This document shows positions 34,750-42,869 of a DNA stretch of 64,000 bases, one piece after another. The notes beneath the pieces are model-generated. The model ran no database searches and was not told where the DNA came from. It was given only the letters and a program-made list of their open reading frames with translations. The stretch comes from a bacterium YEK0313 (GTDB lineage Bacteria > Pseudomonadota > Alphaproteobacteria > Rhizobiales > Phreatobacteraceae). The stretch lies in contig CCMO02000001.1 in NCBI GenBank assembly GCA_000751295.2, positions 4,802,615 through 4,866,614 on the forward strand, written 5' to 3'. Position numbers and translations under genes: made by a program. Within the stretch, counting starts at the first letter, position 1. The number at the start of each line of letters is the position of its first letter.

Positions 34750-35628
34750 ATGACAGGCTCCGCCACCTCGACCATCCGGATGATCAGGTGCGCGGCCCTG
34801 GTCGCCGGCAGCGTGGCGCTCGCCGCCTGCGGAACCACCGGCGGCGTGGGCTCGGTGACCGGCGGCGACGACGCCGACTCGCAATATATCGGCTCGACCG
34901 CCAACCTCTCCTCCCTGTCGGACGTGGTGGCCCGCAACCCCAACGACCCGCAGGCCTACAACATGCGCGGCACCGTGCTCGCGCGCACCGGCCGGCAGTC
35001 CGAGGCGCTCTCCGACTTTTCCCGCGCCATTCAGCTCGACGGCAACTATGTCCAGGCCCTGTCCAACCGGGCCCTCCTCTACCGCCAGACCGGGCGCACC
35101 GACCTCGCCCTCGCCGACTACAACAGGGCGATCCAGGCCGACGGCAATTATGCCGCCGCCTATGTCGGCCGCGGCAACATCTACCGCGCCCAGGGCCGCT
35201 CGGCCGAGGCGCTCGCCGACTACAACCGGGCGATCCAGATCCAGGGCTCGAACCCGCAGGCCTACCACAACCGCGCGCTCGTCTATGCGAGCCAGGGCAA
35301 TCACCGCCAGGCTGTGGAGGACTTCACGACGGCCCTCGGCCTCGCGCCGAACAATCCCGAACCCTATTTCGGACGTGGCCTGAGCTACCAGGCGCTCGGC
35401 GACAACCAGGCCGCCCTCAACGATTTCAACGAGGCGGTCCAGTTCAATCCGCGGTCCGCCGACCTCTGGGTCGCCCGCGGCAAGGCGCTGGAAGCGGCCG
35501 GCGACAACGAGCGGGCGCTCGGCTCCTATACCAAGGCGCTCAGCATCGAGGAGAACAATCCCGCCGCCCGCGACGCCTTCGCCCGGCTGGGCGGCCGTTC
35601 GGGACAGAGCTACCGCCTGTTCAACTGA
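34750..35628 (+). CDS. TPR-repeat lipoprotein
   Basis: The 292-residue protein has a lipoprotein signal with lipobox LAAC (VAGSVALAACGTTGG, Cys near residue 27). About seven tetratricopeptide repeats follow between residues 55 and 280 (NPNDPQAYNMRGTVLARTGR, NYVQALSNRALLYRQTGRTD, NYAAAYVGRGNIYRAQGRSA and so on). The repeats give near-identical DNA tandem units of about 102 bases. TPR lipoproteins of this kind scaffold envelope complexes (NlpI-like). It lies between rpsU and a convergent hydrolase. Anchoring to the inner leaflet of the outer membrane is inferred. Confidence 0.9.
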   Translation: MTGSATSTIRMIRCAALVAGSVALAACGTTGGVGSVTGGDDADSQYIGSTANLSSLSDVVARNPNDPQAYNMRGTVLARTGRQSEALSDFSRAIQLDGNYVQALSNRALLYRQTGRTDLALADYNRAIQADGNYAAAYVGRGNIYRAQGRSAEALADYNRAIQIQGSNPQAYHNRALVYASQGNHRQAVEDFTTALGLAPNNPEPYFGRGLSYQALGDNQAALNDFNEAVQFNPRSADLWVARGKALEAAGDNERALGSYTKALSIEENNPAARDAFARLGGRSGQSYRLFN

Positions 35629-35693
35629 GCCCGGCGGCCTGAAGCCGGCGAGCGTGCCGATCCAGCGCGCCGGTACGGCCGGCGGCCCTCGCC

Positions 35694-36494
35694 CTATCGC
35701 GCGATCTCGCCGACGAAGCCCAGCACTGCTTCCCGGCTGCCGCGCGACCAGAGGTCGTTGTGGCCGCCGCCCACGATGCGGACGAAGCGCTTCGGCTCGG
35801 CGGCCTGCTGGAACAGCCGCTCGCCATGGTCGATCGGCACGGTCATGTCGGCGCTGCCGTGCACGATCAGCACGGGCGCGCGCACCCTGCCGATACGCTC
35901 CCGCGAGAGGAAGCCGTCGGCGAGCAGCAGGCGCACCGGCAGGAACGGAAAGATCTCCGCGGCACGGTCGGCGATGGCGGTGAACGGCGCGCTCAGGACG
36001 AGGCCCGCCACCGGCTGCTCGGCGGCAAGCGCGGTCGCCACGCCCGAGCCGAGCGACTCGCCGAGAAGCACGATGCGCGCCTCCGGCGCACGCTCGCGCA
36101 CCGCGCCATAGGCCGCCCGGGCATCGGCGATCAGGCCGGCCTCGCTCGGCCAGCCGGGCGAGCCGGCATAGCCGCGATAGGACAGGGCCATGACGCCGTA
36201 GCCCGCCGCCGTCAGGTCTCGGAAGACCGGCGCCCAATAGGACAGGTTGCCGCCATTGCCGTGCATGTGGATGACCACCGGCCGTCCGGCCTGCGGCGGC
36301 ATCCACCACATGCGCACCGGCGCGCCATCCTCGGCCCGCGCCTCGACGACCTCGGCGACCAGCCCGACCTCGCGCGGACTGACCCCGGTCGTGTCGGGAA
36401 AATAGAGCAACCGTCGCTGCAGGCCCCACATGGCGGCGCAAAGCACGAGATAGCCGATGATGCCGAGGACGGCGACGATACCGAGCCACTTCAT
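35694..36494 (-). CDS. Alpha/beta hydrolase, membrane-anchored
   Basis: The 266-residue enzyme (from the ATG at 36494; longer frames reach 36530 and 36557) starts with one membrane helix (MKWLGIVAVLGIIGYLVLCA). The hydrolase core has HGNGGNLSYWAPVF (oxyanion), the nucleophile elbow LLGESLGSGVA (Ser), the acid in HGSADMTVPIDHG and the His in VGGGHNDLWSRG. This matches the BEM46/ABHD13-like family. Substrate unknown. The helix suggests activity at the periplasmic or cytoplasmic face of the inner membrane. Confidence 0.9.
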   Translation of the reverse strand: MKWLGIVAVLGIIGYLVLCAAMWGLQRRLLYFPDTTGVSPREVGLVAEVVEARAEDGAPVRMWWMPPQAGRPVVIHMHGNGGNLSYWAPVFRDLTAAGYGVMALSYRGYAGSPGWPSEAGLIADARAAYGAVRERAPEARIVLLGESLGSGVATALAAEQPVAGLVLSAPFTAIADRAAEIFPFLPVRLLLADGFLSRERIGRVRAPVLIVHGSADMTVPIDHGERLFQQAAEPKRFVRIVGGGHNDLWSRGSREAVLGFVGEIAR

Positions 36495-36581
36495 GCGCCC
36501 GAGACTGCGGGCCGGCTGTTTCCGGACCATGTCGTCGCATGCACTTTTTTGCCGCACTGGCCGGATCCCGGCGCTTCCAAG

Positions 36582-37064
36582 CTAGCGCCCTACCTCCTTG
36601 GTCAGCTCGATCGAGGCCGCCCGGAAGCCGAAGCGCTCGTAGGCGCGGCGGGCGATCCCGTTGCCGGCAATGACGCCGATCCTGAGCCGGCTGACCTCGT
36701 GCAGCCGGGCGAGCCGCTCGGCCTCCTCGAGCAGGGCCGTGCCGATGCCCTGTCCGCGATGGCGCTCGTCGACCACGAGCTCGGCAATGTGTCCGACCTT
36801 GCCGATCCCGGCGCTGAGATAGGGCTCCTTGCGATCGATGAAGAAGGCCATCATGCCGACCGCTTCCCGGCCGTCGAGCGCCAGCACCACCGCGCCGCCC
36901 TGCTCCGCCGCGCGGCGCAGGTCGAGGTCGAGGCAGGCCTCGGCCGCGGCATGGTCCTTGGCGCGGTCGCCCGAGATCGCATCCTCGAACACGTTGAGCT
37001 GATGGATCAGCCCGATGGCGGCGCGCCGGTCGCCCGGCTCATAGGGGCGCAGGGTGAGGCTCAT
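36582..37064 (-). CDS. GNAT-family N-acetyltransferase
   Basis: The 160-residue protein has the acetyl-CoA loop in AELVVDERHRGQGIGTALLE and the C-terminal GNAT strand RIGVIAGNGIARRAYERFGF. The start is the ATG at 37064 rather than an upstream TTG. It is 10 bases from DUF3303 on the same strand, a likely cotranscript. The acceptor is unknown. Confidence 0.9.
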   Translation of the reverse strand: MSLTLRPYEPGDRRAAIGLIHQLNVFEDAISGDRAKDHAAAEACLDLDLRRAAEQGGAVVLALDGREAVGMMAFFIDRKEPYLSAGIGKVGHIAELVVDERHRGQGIGTALLEEAERLARLHEVSRLRIGVIAGNGIARRAYERFGFRAASIELTKEVGR

Positions 37065-37074
37065 CAAAGCCCCC

Positions 37075-37368
37075 TCATTCCCGCGCCGGCGCGTCGAGGA
37101 ACGGCGCGATCACCACGGCAGCCTCCTTGCTGCCGACCACCGGCACGATCTCGAAGCTGACGCCGGTGCCGCGCCAGTTCAGCACCCATTGCTGCAAGAG
37201 GCGCAGGTCGTCGCATCGCATGAGCTGGAAGCAGCGGCCGAAATTTGGCTCCACCCAGCTGTCGACATAGGTCAGCCCCTCCGGCAGCGACCGGCCGGCG
37301 TCGCGCACCCGGCGATAGGCCGGCACGGCATCCTGATCGGCGAAGCGCTCGATGACCATGAACAGCAT
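37075..37368 (-). CDS. DUF3303 family protein
   Basis: The 97-residue protein begins MLFMVIERFADQDAVPAYRR and contains the DUF3303 signature GRSLPEGLTYVDSWVEPNFG followed by RCFQLMRCDDLRLLQQWVLN, ending in a small ferredoxin-like fold. The start is the ATG at 37368; an upstream frame would extend into the terminator hairpin. DUF3303 has no assigned activity. It is followed by the GNAT gene at 10 bases. Confidence 0.88.
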   Translation of the reverse strand: MLFMVIERFADQDAVPAYRRVRDAGRSLPEGLTYVDSWVEPNFGRCFQLMRCDDLRLLQQWVLNWRGTGVSFEIVPVVGSKEAAVVIAPFLDAPARE

Positions 37369-37390
37369 GGCGGCCTCCGGAGACAGCGAA

Positions 37391-37410
37391 ACGGGGCCCG
37401 AAGGCCCCGT
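37391..37410 (-). terminator. Terminator after the pnt operon
   Basis: An 8-bp stem ACGGGGCC with a TTCG loop (minus-strand sense) is followed by TTTC. It lies 31 bases after the pntB stop and 22 bases before the DUF3303 start, and so separates the two. Confidence 0.75.
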
Positions 37411-37441
37411 CCTCAACTCTATCCGGAATGGCGGGGCCGCC

Positions 37442-38842
37442 TCAATGGGCGAGCGCCTTGACGATGTTCTCGACCATCTTCTTGGCGTCGGCGAACAGCA
37501 TCATGGTGTTGTCCTTGAAGAACAACTCGTTCTCGACGCCCGCATAGCCCGATCCCATGCCGCGCTTGATGAACAGCACGGTGCCCGCCTTTTCGACGTC
37601 GAGGATCGGCATGCCGTAGATGGGCGAGGTCTTGTCGGTCTTCGCGGCCGGATTGGTCACGTCGTTGGCGCCGATGACGAAGGCCACGTCGGCCTGGGCG
37701 AATTCCGAGTTGATGTCCTCGAGCTCGAAGACCTCGTCATAGGGCACATTGGCCTCGGCGAGCAGCACGTTCATATGCCCGGGCATGCGGCCGGCGACCG
37801 GATGGATGGCGTATTTCACCTCGACCCCGGCCTGCTTCAGGAGGTCGGCCATTTCACGCAGCGCGTGCTGCGCCTGGGCCACCGCCATGCCGTAGCCCGG
37901 CACGATGATCACCTTCGAGGCGTTCTTCATGATGAAGGCGGCGTCGTCGGCCGACCCCTGCTTGACGGGACGGGTTTCGACCGCGCCGCCCGCCGCGGCC
38001 GTCTCGCCGCCGAAGCCGCCGAGAATGACCGAGATGAACGAGCGGTTCATCGCCTTGCACATGATGTAGGACAGGATCGCGCCGGACGAGCCGACCAGCG
38101 CGCCGGTGATGATCAGCGCGGTATTGCCCAGCGTGAAGCCGATGCCCGCGGCCGCCCAGCCCGAATAGGAGTTGAGCATGGACACGACCACCGGCATGTC
38201 CGCGCCGCCGATCGGGATGATCAGGGTCACGCCGATGACGAAGGACAGGAGCACGATGAGCCAGAAGGCGAAATGGCTCTCGGTGCGGATGAACACGACC
38301 ATCAGGATCACGATCGCCGCGGCGATCGCGATGTTGAGCAGGTGGCGCTGCGGCAGGATGATCGGCTTGCCGCTCATCCGTCCGTCGAGCTTCAGGAAGG
38401 CGATGATCGAGCCGGTCAGCGTGATGGCGCCGATGGCGACGCCGAGCACCATTTCGAACAGCGAGGCGCCCTTGATGGCGCCGCGCTGGCCGAGATCGAA
38501 GGCGGTCGGCGCATAGAGCGCGGCCGCGGCGACGAAGACGGCGGCCAGGCCGACGCCCGAATGGAACGCGGCGACGAGCTGCGGCATCGAGGTCATCGGC
38601 ACGCGCCGGGCGATCACCGCGCCGATGGCGCCGCCGATGCCGAGGCCGAGCAGGACCAGGATCCAGGAACCGACGCTGGACGGCGGATGCGAGGCGAGCG
38701 TCGTCAGGATCGCGATCGCCATGCCGGTCATGCCGAACATGTTGCCCTGGCGCGAGCTCTCGGGGCTCGACAGGCCACGCAAGCTCAGGATGAACAGGAC
38801 GCCGGACAGGAGGTAGAGAAGCGCTGCAAGATTGGCTGACAT
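37442..38842 (-). CDS. pntB: NAD(P) transhydrogenase subunit beta
   Basis: The 466-residue subunit has about nine membrane helices (LAALLYLLSGVLFILSLRGL; FVAAAALYAPTAF; LNIAIAAAIVILMVVFIR). The soluble NADP(H) domain III reads KVIIVPGYGMAVAQAQHALR, YAIHPVAGRMPGHMNVLLAE, FVIGANDVTNPAA and VLFIKRGMGSGYAGVENEL. With the alpha subunits it uses proton motive force to reduce NADP+ with NADH. It is the last gene of pntAA-pntA2-pntB. Confidence 0.97.
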   Translation of the reverse strand: MSANLAALLYLLSGVLFILSLRGLSSPESSRQGNMFGMTGMAIAILTTLASHPPSSVGSWILVLLGLGIGGAIGAVIARRVPMTSMPQLVAAFHSGVGLAAVFVAAAALYAPTAFDLGQRGAIKGASLFEMVLGVAIGAITLTGSIIAFLKLDGRMSGKPIILPQRHLLNIAIAAAIVILMVVFIRTESHFAFWLIVLLSFVIGVTLIIPIGGADMPVVVSMLNSYSGWAAAGIGFTLGNTALIITGALVGSSGAILSYIMCKAMNRSFISVILGGFGGETAAAGGAVETRPVKQGSADDAAFIMKNASKVIIVPGYGMAVAQAQHALREMADLLKQAGVEVKYAIHPVAGRMPGHMNVLLAEANVPYDEVFELEDINSEFAQADVAFVIGANDVTNPAAKTDKTSPIYGMPILDVEKAGTVLFIKRGMGSGYAGVENELFFKDNTMMLFADAKKMVENIVKALAH

Positions 38843-38852
38843 TGGATCCCCC

Positions 38853-39335
38853 TCAGCCCTTCTTTGCCGCTGGCTTGTCTTTGGTCTTGTACATCGCGAG
38901 CATGCGCTGCGTGACGAGGAAGCCGCCGAAGATGTTGATCGCCGCGAGGATCAGGCCGAAGAAGCCGAAGAAGCGCGCGAGGAACGAGCCGGTCTCCATC
39001 CAGGATACGCCGACGGCGAGCAATGCGCCGACCACGATGACCGACGAGATCGCGTTGGTGACCGACATCAGGGGAGTGTGCAGGGCCGGCGTCACCGACC
39101 AGACGACATAGTAGCCGACGAACACCGCCAGCACGAAGATGGCGAAGCGGAACATGGTCGGGTCGATCGCCCCGCCGCTCGCCGCGTGGGCCGCGGCGCC
39201 CGCGGCGGTGGCGAACTGGTCGGCGACGGCGGTGGCCTGCTCGGCTGCGATACGCGCCTGTTCGGCTGCGGTGCGGGCAACCTCGGCTGCCGCGCGCGCC
39301 CTGTCCAGGGCCTGATCCGGAGAAAGATTGGCCAT
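38853..39335 (-). CDS. NAD(P) transhydrogenase subunit alpha part 2
   Basis: The 160-residue membrane subunit has four helices in its C-terminal 100 residues (FRFAIFVLAVFVGYYVVWSV; SVTNAISSVIVVGALLAVGV; FFGFFGLILAAINIFGGFLV). The first 50 residues are an Ala/Glu-rich helical repeat (ARAAAEVARTAAEQARIAAE), longer than usual for PntA2. This subunit with PntB forms the proton channel. Gaps to pntAA and pntB are 10 bases each, so cotranscription is clear. Split alpha subunits are the norm in alphaproteobacteria. Confidence 0.93.
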   Translation of the reverse strand: MANLSPDQALDRARAAAEVARTAAEQARIAAEQATAVADQFATAAGAAAHAASGGAIDPTMFRFAIFVLAVFVGYYVVWSVTPALHTPLMSVTNAISSVIVVGALLAVGVSWMETGSFLARFFGFFGLILAAINIFGGFLVTQRMLAMYKTKDKPAAKKG

Positions 39336-39345
39336 TGATGCACCC

Positions 39346-40548
39346 TCAGGCGTTGCTGGTTTTTGTCGGCTCGTCGGTCGCGGCAGGCGTCGCGGCCGGC
39401 GCCGTTGCCCCCGTCGCGGGAGCCGCGGCCTGGAAGCTCGGATGCACGATGGCGCCGTCGCGGGTCAGCAGCGTCGCCTTCACCAGTTCGTCCTCCCAGG
39501 GCACGACCAGCGACTTGGTCTCCTTGTCGATCATGATCTCGAGGAAGGCGAAAAGGTTCTTCGCGTAGAGCGAGGACGAGGTCGCCGCGAGCCGGCCCGG
39601 CACGTTGAGGTGGCCGACGATCTTGACGCCGTTCGCCGTGGTGACGACGGATCCGGCCTTGGCGCCTTCGACATTGCCGCCGCGTTCGACCGCAAGGTCG
39701 ACGATGATCGAGCCCGGCCGCATCGAGGCGACCATGGCCGCGCTGACGAGGCGCGGCGCAGGGCGGCCCGGGATCAGGGCCGTGGTGATCACGATGTCCT
39801 GCTTGGCGATGTGCTCGGCGACGAGCGCGGCCTGCTTGGCCTGGTATTCCGCCGACATCGGCTTGGCATAGCCGGCCGCCGTCTCGGCCTGCCTGAACTC
39901 GTCGTCCATGACCGCGACGAACTTGGCGCCGAGGCTTTCGACCTGCTCCTTGGCGGCGGGCCGCACGTCGGTGGCAGTGACCACCGCACCGAGGCGCCTT
40001 GCGGTCGCGATCGCCTGCAGGCCGGCGACGCCCGCGCCCATGACGAAGATGCGCGCCGCCGGAACCGTGCCGGCGGCGGTCATCATCATCGGCAGCGCCC
40101 GGCCGAACTCGGCCGAGCCGTCAATGACGGCCCGGTAGCCGGCAAGGTTGGCCTGCGACGACAGAACGTCCATGACCTGGGCGCGCGTGATGCGCGGCAT
40201 CAGCTCCATGGCGAAGCTGGCAATGCCTGCCTTGGCCATGTCGGCGAGCGCCTGCTCGTTGCCGTGGGGGTCCATGGTGGCAAGCACCACCGCGCCGGAC
40301 TTGTAGCCCGAGAGCTCGGCCGCGGTCGGCCGGCGCACCTTGAGGACGACATCGGCACCTTGCACCGCGTCCTTGGCGAGCTTCGCGCCGGCGGCCTCGT
40401 AGTCGGCATCGGTGATGCCCGATTCAAGGCCCGCCCCGGGCTCGACGACGAGCTCGGCCCCGAGCGCGATCAGCCGTTTGACCGTGTCGGGCGTCGCGCT
40501 GACGCGCGGCTCCGCGGCATCGATCTCCTTAGGGACTGCAATGCGCAT
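39346..40548 (-). CDS. NAD(P) transhydrogenase subunit alpha part 1
   Basis: The 400-residue NAD(H)-binding domain I has MRIAVPKEIDAAEPRVSATP, GSAEFGRALPMMMTAAGTVP, the dinucleotide fold VMGAGVAGLQAIATARRLGA, VTATDVRPAAKEQVESLGAK, and the cleft motif ITTALIPGRPAPRLV. The C-terminal linker is an unusually long Ala/Thr/Pro stretch (APATGATAPAATPAATDEPT). The ATG at 40548 follows GGAGG and is chosen over a TTG just upstream. It heads the transhydrogenase operon. Confidence 0.96.
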   Translation of the reverse strand: MRIAVPKEIDAAEPRVSATPDTVKRLIALGAELVVEPGAGLESGITDADYEAAGAKLAKDAVQGADVVLKVRRPTAAELSGYKSGAVVLATMDPHGNEQALADMAKAGIASFAMELMPRITRAQVMDVLSSQANLAGYRAVIDGSAEFGRALPMMMTAAGTVPAARIFVMGAGVAGLQAIATARRLGAVVTATDVRPAAKEQVESLGAKFVAVMDDEFRQAETAAGYAKPMSAEYQAKQAALVAEHIAKQDIVITTALIPGRPAPRLVSAAMVASMRPGSIIVDLAVERGGNVEGAKAGSVVTTANGVKIVGHLNVPGRLAATSSSLYAKNLFAFLEIMIDKETKSLVVPWEDELVKATLLTRDGAIVHPSFQAAAPATGATAPAATPAATDEPTKTSNA

Positions 40549-40648
40549 CAAATAGTCCTCCGGTGACCCGTCTTGCGCGGGCGCGCCGGGGGGCGCGGAA
40601 CGGTAGGAGCGCGGCCGATGCCCCCCTCAGACGGACGCTCTCAGGACA

Positions 40649-40795
40649 TCACAGAAGGAAATAGGCCATCAGGATCAGCACGAGGACGACGGCGACGCTG
40701 CCCCATTTGGTCAGGCCGACGAAAAGCTCATAGGTCTTTTCGTGCTCGGCATAGTCCATCGGCGCGGTACCGTCGACGTGGGGCTCGGAAGCCAT
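40649..40795 (-). CDS. aa3-type cytochrome c oxidase subunit IV peptide
   Basis: The 48-residue protein (MDYAEHEKTYELFVGLTKWG followed by one helix SVAVVLVLILMAYFLL) matches the bacterial aa3-oxidase subunit IV family (PF07835). It has a soluble N-terminus and a single membrane anchor. It lies 101 bases upstream of pntAA on the same strand. The larger oxidase genes are not in the window. The ATG at 40795 begins the conserved peptide. Confidence 0.88.
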   Translation of the reverse strand: MASEPHVDGTAPMDYAEHEKTYELFVGLTKWGSVAVVLVLILMAYFLL

Positions 40796-40904
40796 GGCGC
40801 ATCTCCCAACAAGGCAATAGTCCTGGCAGGGGTAACCCATGAATGCGCTTCTGGCAACGCGGCTTTTGCGCCGCAGCAGGGCCGGCCCGCGCGTGGTCCG
40901 GGCG

Positions 40905-41499
40905 TCAGCGTGGCGAGGTGAAGGCGGGCACGCCCGCGGGGGCCGCATTGGCCCCGCCGCCGACGCCGAAGAGCCCGCCGGGCAGCGGCGTCAGGCGCGG
41001 ATTGGCGGGCCGCGACGATCGGCACGGGCGCAGCCATCGGCGGCTGGGGCTGTGCCGCCGGCGCCTGCGGGCGGTCATCGGTGAGCTGGACGGTCCAGGC
41101 GCGCTGGTCCTGGGTATCGACCTCGAAGAAACCGATCCTGTCATAGCCGCGGGCGAGGCATTCCTCGATGCCGCGAATGGTGAACTCCTTGTCGCGCGTG
41201 CACATGAAGGCACGCCCCGACCATTCGCCGCCCTGATCGTAGTCGACTGCGTAGAGATAATAGAAGCGCGCCACCAGCGGACCGCGCAAAATGGTCTCGC
41301 AACTGCGCGGGGCGACGTTCCACCAGCCCTCCGTGGTCCAGCCCTCGCCGTCCTTGTAGCCGATGGAGATGCCGACCCGGCTGCCGGTCGTGTTGCACAG
41401 CTTCAGATCGGCCGCCGCCGGCCCGGTCGCAGACAGCCACAGGGCCCCGACGAGGAGGCCCAGCACTGCGAAGGAACGGCTTGTGGGGAATCGAACCAT
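40905..41499 (-). pseudogene. DUF1036 protein, C-terminal tail reached only by a frameshift
   Basis: From the ATG at 41499 a signal peptide (SFAVLGLLVGALWLSATGPA) and a DUF1036 domain follow: LCNTTGSRVGISIGYKDGEG, WTTEGWWNVAPRSCETILRG and FEVDTQDQRAWTVQL. Near 41005-41016 a plus 1 shift moves into a tail (NPRLTPLPGGLFGVGGGANA ... FTSPR) that stops sensibly at 40905. Without the shift the frame runs on past the cox IV gene to 40711 with low-complexity Arg-rich sequence. The core is intact either way. DUF1036 is a periplasmic domain of unknown role. Confidence 0.72.
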
Positions 41500-41575
41500 T
41501 GAGTGAGCATCACACCGATCTTTGGCTTTTCGTTGATGCAAACTGCCGTGTCAACGCGCCAACGGGGTTGTGACG

Positions 41576-42469
41576 TCAGGCCGCCGGCCCTTTCGGCCGC
41601 GCGACCCAGATGCCGAGCATGATCAGGAGGCCGCCGGCGACCTGCACCGGCGACAGGGCCTCGCCGAGCAGGATCCAGGCGACGATCGCCGCGATTACCG
41701 CCTCCATGAAGATGACGAGGGAGGAGAACACTGTCGGCAGCGTGCCCAGCGCCACCGCAAGCAGCCCCTGCCCGGCCGCATGGGTGACGAGGCCGAGCGC
41801 CATGACCGCAGCCCAGCCCTTCAGGCTGCCCGGCAGGATCGCCGGCTCCAGCGCCAGCGAGACGGCGAGCAGGCAGAGCGCCGTGATCACCGTCGACTGA
41901 AAGGTCAGCCGCGCCGCGCCGTGGCTCGCCCGGCCGCGGCGCACGGCATGGAAATAGAGCCCGAAGAACAGGCCGGTCGCCGCGCCATAGAGGTCGCCGG
42001 TCAGCCGTGCCGGATCGATGGTGAGGCTGTCGCTGACCAGCGCCGCGCCCCCGCCGATGCACAGGGCAAGACCGCAAAGGGTCGCGAGCGAGGTCTTTTC
42101 CTTCAGCCAGACCCAGGCGACCAGCACCACCCAGATCGGCGCGGTGGTGGCCAGAAAGGTCGAATTGGCGATGGTCGTCTTCAGGATCGACAGGTGCCAG
42201 AAGAACAGGTCGCCCGCAAAGAACAGGCCGGCCAGCACCACCGGCAGATTGGGGCGCGGCCGGCTCGCGGCGCCGCGATCCTCGATGCGCATCCAGACAT
42301 AGAGCACCGGCAGGGCGAAGGCGGTGCGCCAGAACGCCGAGGCGAAGGGACCGACATCGGCGAGCCGGACGAAGATCGGCGAGATGCCGAGCGCCAGCGC
42401 CCCCGTCAGCAAGGCGGCGAAGGCGGCGGCCTGGCCCGAGGCCGGCTGATGGGCTGCGCGATCCGTCAT
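41576..42469 (-). CDS. EamA/DMT-family transporter
   Basis: The 297-residue permease has ten predicted helices in two EamA repeats: ALLTGALALGISPIFVRLAD, NSTFLATTAPIWVVLVAWVW and FSSLVIFMEAVIAAIVAWIL. The ATG at 42469 is preferred to an upstream frame at 42523. DMT transporters export metabolites or amino acids; this substrate is unknown. It is divergent from gapR. Confidence 0.9.
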   Translation of the reverse strand: MTDRAAHQPASGQAAAFAALLTGALALGISPIFVRLADVGPFASAFWRTAFALPVLYVWMRIEDRGAASRPRPNLPVVLAGLFFAGDLFFWHLSILKTTIANSTFLATTAPIWVVLVAWVWLKEKTSLATLCGLALCIGGGAALVSDSLTIDPARLTGDLYGAATGLFFGLYFHAVRRGRASHGAARLTFQSTVITALCLLAVSLALEPAILPGSLKGWAAVMALGLVTHAAGQGLLAVALGTLPTVFSSLVIFMEAVIAAIVAWILLGEALSPVQVAGGLLIMLGIWVARPKGPAA

Positions 42470-42599
42470 GAGGGGGCACCTTGCAGGCCGGCCATCACTA
42501 ATGAGCGCCGGGCCTGTGGACAAGACCTAAGACGCTTGACCCAGCCGCGCGTTTCCGCGAACCGTTCGGCTCACTTTTCCCCACCCGCTGGAGCATTTC

Positions 42600-42845
42600 A
42601 TGGTCGACACCCAAAGCGTCGCAGCCGATCAGCTCAAAGCCATCATCGAGCGCATCGAGCGTCTCGAGGAAGAGAAGAAGGCCCTCGCCGACGACATCAA
42701 GGACGTCTATGCGGAGGCCAAGGCCAACGGCTTCGACACCAAGATCCTGCGCAAGATCGTTTCGCTCCGCAAGCAGGACCGCGACGAGCGGATGGAGGAG
42801 GAGGCGATCCTCGAGCTCTACAAGCAGGCGCTCGGCATGGCCTGA
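42600..42845 (+). CDS. gapR: GapR (DUF2312), DNA-topology-sensing nucleoid protein
   Basis: The 81-residue DUF2312 protein has an alpha-helical body (ADQLKAIIERIERLEEEKKA; IKDVYAEAKANGFDTKILRK; IVSLRKQDRDERMEEEAILE). This is the family signature of GapR, which forms tetramers that encircle overtwisted DNA and recruits topoisomerase IV and gyrase in Caulobacter. Length is normal for the family (80-90 residues). It sits alone between two EamA genes, reading against both. Identification is by family resemblance. Confidence 0.93.
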   Translation: MVDTQSVAADQLKAIIERIERLEEEKKALADDIKDVYAEAKANGFDTKILRKIVSLRKQDRDERMEEEAILELYKQALGMA

Positions 42846-42869
42846 CGGCCGGCCCGACGGCAAGCCGGG

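Noticed and set aside
34900..35600. Tandem DNA repeats
   Set aside because: Explained by the TPR units of the encoded lipoprotein.
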